DNA from: Physcomitrium patens
Lineage: Eukaryota > Streptophyta > Bryopsida > Funariales > Funariaceae
Direction: 5' to 3'
DNA length: 64,000 nucleotides
Assembly (NCBI RefSeq): GCF_000002425.4
Contig: NC_037270.1
Coordinates: 7,990,598 to 8,054,597, forward strand
The notes under the pieces were generated by a model. The model searched no databases and was not told where the DNA came from. It saw only the letters and a program-made list of their open reading frames with translations. Positions 61,500-64,000 of the stretch are shown one piece after another. The position numbers and the translations under genes are program-made. Each line of letters opens with the position of its first letter. The stretch's first letter is position 1.

Positions 61500-63005
61500 C
61501 AGGAAATTAGCAGAAGGGCCAAAGAGTGCCAACTGCACAGCAAAGACCATTTCCATTCCGGGCCCCTTTCCCGCACCCGCTGCCCGCGGTACCCGCATCT
61601 CCGTCACCCGTTCCGCTGCTGAACACTGCCCCCGCCTTCAGTGGAGATCATCCTACAAAATTTACTGGTGTGTATATCTGGCGCACAGTCTTTGGATCAG
61701 ATCCTGCTCTTCGCGTCCGGCTAACTGGCTGGACTCGCCTATTGCTGCCCTGGGGTTAGTTTCTGTTTGGTAGCAAGCAAGCGCAAGAGAGAGCGAGCGA
61801 GAGGGAGAGAAGGAGAGTGAGTGTGAGAGAGAGAGAGAGCGGAGGAGTAAGAGCGAGCGAGCGTGAGAGAGAGAGAGAGAGAAGGAGAGCGTAACAGGAG
61901 AGAGTTCACTGCGAGGGGGGTGAAGATTGATGCCAGGCTCACGGATTGATGCTGCTGCTGCTGTTGATGATAATGAAAGGATTGTCATAGCAGGATGGCC
62001 TGGTTGGGTTGGGTTTGGTTGGGTATGGCCGTGTGAGGTTTTTTTACTAACCCCGGGCGAGGAGAATGATGATGTCGATCATCATCTCCATGAGCCTTCG
62101 TTAGCCTCGTCGATTGCTGATTCCAGTGAGAGTGGAAAGTGGATTCAGTTGGCTCGGATCGGGTCTGGTCTCCGCCTGGTGTGGTCTGGTAGACTCCGTG
62201 AGTGAACCAGAGAGAGGGAGAGAGACTGAGCGAGCGAGCGAGAGCGAGAGAGAAAGAGTAGAGAGATCTTGCACAGGCGTAGGTTGGCAAGCGAGCTAGT
62301 TCGGAGATCACATTAGCCTTTACTGCACGCTGCTTTGTGCTGTTCTACGCGGTGGCTATAGTTGGGCATAGCGAGGGAAGGACTGAGGAAAAAACTGGGC
62401 TTTGGAAAGAAAAGGAAAGAGTTGGGAGCTGGACGAGAGATTGATTATTGGATGATATGAGAGAGTGAGTAGGAAGTGCGACGGAGTGATTGAGTCGAGA
62501 CGAAGAAAAAGTTTTGAAGTGTGTGCGGTTATTATATTGATTGACGTGTGAGCTATAATGGTTTTAGACGAGGTTTTTTCAGGTGCTTTGTAGTTCTCAA
62601 TAGGGTGTGGCGTGTTGTAGAAATTTGAGCGTGACGTTCAAATTTGTCAGTGGATCCTTTTATGTCGGGGAGTAGGTCGCGTGCTGACGAGGGGTGATCA
62701 TATTCACCTGGTCGAGTCTGGTAGACTTGAGAGACCGAGTCGGTGGGTCGGGGCAGCGGCGGTTACAGGATCTTGCGCGCATTTTTGGATAGTGAGACAT
62801 GGGAAATGCGCCAAGGATGGTGTCGATGAGAGTGGTACGCGTGTGAGTAGTTCTGGATCACGGCGACGGGGTGGATTGACGCGACCCTTGCGGGGGCGGG
62901 TAAATTGGCAAAAGGGGTTTCTTGAGTGGATAGGTTTTTGCCAAAGGTGGAGTTGGTTCATCCTCCTTCGTTCTTGAAGTGGTTGTGTGGGACTGACTAG
63001 ACAGG
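61500..63005 (+). promoter_or_regulatory. Promoter/5' leader of the trihelix gene, GA-rich with upstream ORFs
   Basis: GC content rises sharply from about 61250. Two GA-repeat tracts (61780-61890 and 62205-62260) are typical of plant promoters/5' UTRs and can bind GAGA-type BBR/BPC proteins. Several plus-strand upstream ORFs exist, the longest at 62681-62977 (98 codons), ending 28 bases before the main ATG. No clear TATA box stands out and the start site cannot be placed from sequence alone. A leader intron is possible. Confidence 0.5.
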
Positions 63006-63835
63006 ATGCAAAACACGGGGCAGTATGGGGTCTCAGACTCGCCACAGTTCGTGGTGGGGAGACCACCTGCGCACATTTTCTCAATCTCTCATGACAATAT
63101 GTCCATCTCGTCTCCCTCAGCTGGCCATCCGCTCCCTGGTCATCACCCGCAACACCACCTGCCCCATCACTTGCAAGCACAACACCACCACTACGGCCCG
63201 CACCCGGGTCACCAACCTCACCCTACCTTACAAGCCCACCAGCAAATCCACCAAACTCAGTCCCCTCATGCCGCTCACGCCCCACACCCTCAACATCCGC
63301 AATTCCCGCTGGCGCAGCATCCTCAAGGCCAGCAACAGCAACAACCAGCCCAACCTCATCAGCCTTCTCTTCATCAGGATGTTGCACAGCACCAGCAGGC
63401 TCAACAGCAGGCTCAGCAACAGCAGGCTCAACAGCAGGCTCAGCAACAGCAGCAACAACAGCAGGCTCAACAGCAGGTGCAGCAACAGGCGCAGCAAGTT
63501 CAGCAGGTCCAGCAAGCTCAGCAAGCTCAGCAACAAGCGCAACAGGCTGCTCAGCAGGCGCAGCAGCAGATGGTGCAGCAGTTAGGTCTTGGGGGTCCAG
63601 ACTCGCCGGAGGTTCCATCGCCGGGTGTTAGTCGGCCCTCACCCACGAATTACAGCCAGCAGCAGATTGTGAGCGCGGCGCAGGATGACGATGGGCTTGA
63701 GGAGGAGGGTAGGAGTACTGGTGCCAATCGGTGGCCCAGGCAGGAGACACTTGCGCTCATAAAGATCCGGTCGGACATGGATGCTAACTTTCGTGATTCG
63801 GGACTCAAGGGGCCTCTCTGGGAAGATGTTTCGAA
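63006..63835 (+). CDS. Trihelix (GT-2/GTL-type) transcription factor, first coding exon
   Basis: Plant nuclear DNA-binding factor binding GT-element promoters. The ATG at 63006 follows an in-frame TGA at 62994, so it is the first Met of the frame. Residues 1-40 are a short Ser/Pro-containing lead. Residues 41-100 are His/Pro/Gln-rich (HHPQHHLPHH). Residues 103-192 are a Gln tract broken by Ala and Val (CAG/CAA mixed), probably an activation region. Residues 225-236 are acidic (DDDGLEEE). The trihelix domain opens at 242 with RWPRQETLALIKIRSDMDAN and runs to GPLWEDVS; the two Trp belong to the first helices. The exon ends in TCGAA before GTAAGT (donor 63836), phase 2. The rest of the domain, and any second trihelix as in GT-2/GTL1, lie beyond the window. 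Family call is firm; the orthologue is unknown. Confidence 0.9.
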
Positions 63836-64000
63836 GTAAGTGGTCATTCGCTTTTCCAGGTGGAAGATTGCAGCTTCTTCCACATTATTCCCACAATACG
63901 TTTGTTATTGTCTCATAGTCCTTCGGTTTCCTCCAGTTCCCATCAGTGTCCAGAAGACTTCTGATTGGCAATTTTGGATTTAGGTTCGGGTTCAAATTTA
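63836..64000 (+). other. Start of trihelix intron 1
   Basis: GTAAGT follows the exon directly, and the frame meets TAA at once if not spliced. The sequence becomes T-rich after 63840, as expected for an intron. No acceptor completing the domain is visible before the window ends. Confidence 0.8.

Noticed and set aside
61662..61988. Minus-strand Ser/Leu-rich frame of 108 codons
   Set aside because: It is produced by the GA-repeat tract read on the opposite strand.
63025..63585. 186-codon Ser/Asn/Arg-rich frame overlapping the trihelix exon
   Set aside because: It is the +1 frame of the CAG/CAA repeat region; the trihelix frame carries the recognisable domain and splice donor.
63223..63618. 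Antisense Ala/Val- and Leu-rich frames over the Gln tract
   Set aside because: They are the complement of CAG/CAA repeats (CTG, TTG, GCT readings) and show no domain.
1..64000. tRNA, rRNA, known plant microRNA precursors and CRISPR arrays
   Set aside because: I scanned by eye for tRNA T-loop patterns, common miRNA sequences and regularly spaced repeats and found none convincing. A covariance-model search would be decisive.

Overview
This is nuclear DNA from a land plant. The evidence is the plant-specific trihelix (GT-2/GTL-type) transcription factor exon at the right end, a plant-type Mutator-like element (MULE), and several decayed Ty3/gypsy chromoviruses with an initiator-Met-type primer site. 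The sequence is very AT-rich and microsatellite-dense, and retroelement decay is biased to transitions, as expected where transposons are heavily methylated. A non-seed plant such as a moss or lycophyte is possible, but nothing here proves the lineage.

Layout. 1-3540: mixed-composition DNA with no recognisable gene. 3540-5740: AT-rich, empty. 5745-12972: a decayed MULE bounded by similar inverted ends. It holds a GC-rich segment (5850-7260) with an internal ~105-bp duplication, a broken transposase frame (7630-8830 and 11519-11690), and a truncated chromovirus (copy A, minus strand, 8831-11492) nested in the transposase. 13860-20640: mixed composition, no identified gene. 20640-22700: AT-rich. 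22711-29035: chromovirus copy B (minus), full length. 29035-37090: AT-rich, empty, with a 199-N assembly gap at 31813-32011. 37090-41790: chromovirus copy C (minus), internally deleted and split by insertion H (39493-41090). 42170-49357: chromovirus copy D (minus), the best preserved, with a chromodomain relic and insertion E (48195-49044) inside its 5' LTR. 49365-51095: insertion G, related to H and E at its termini and carrying a gag-like frame with two CCHC zinc knuckles. 51360-52190: chromovirus fragment F (plus) containing a 29-bp perfect inverted repeat. 52190-54600: AT-rich. 54600-61250: mixed-composition, gene-poor upstream DNA.

61250-64000: the only convincing host gene. A long GA-rich leader with upstream ORFs precedes the first coding exon (63006-63835) of a trihelix factor with a His/Gln-rich N-terminus. 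A splice donor lies at 63836 and the rest of the gene is beyond the window.

The main points to follow up are these. (1) Separately inserted chromovirus copies share Asp-to-Asn or similar losses at the same catalytic positions of reverse transcriptase, RNase H and integrase, plus Gly loss in the protease motif. (2) Elements H, E and G form a family with common termini but different interiors, and all three sit in or against the chromovirus copies. (3) The MULE has a GC-rich cargo-like segment. All similarity calls were made by eye and no database search was possible.
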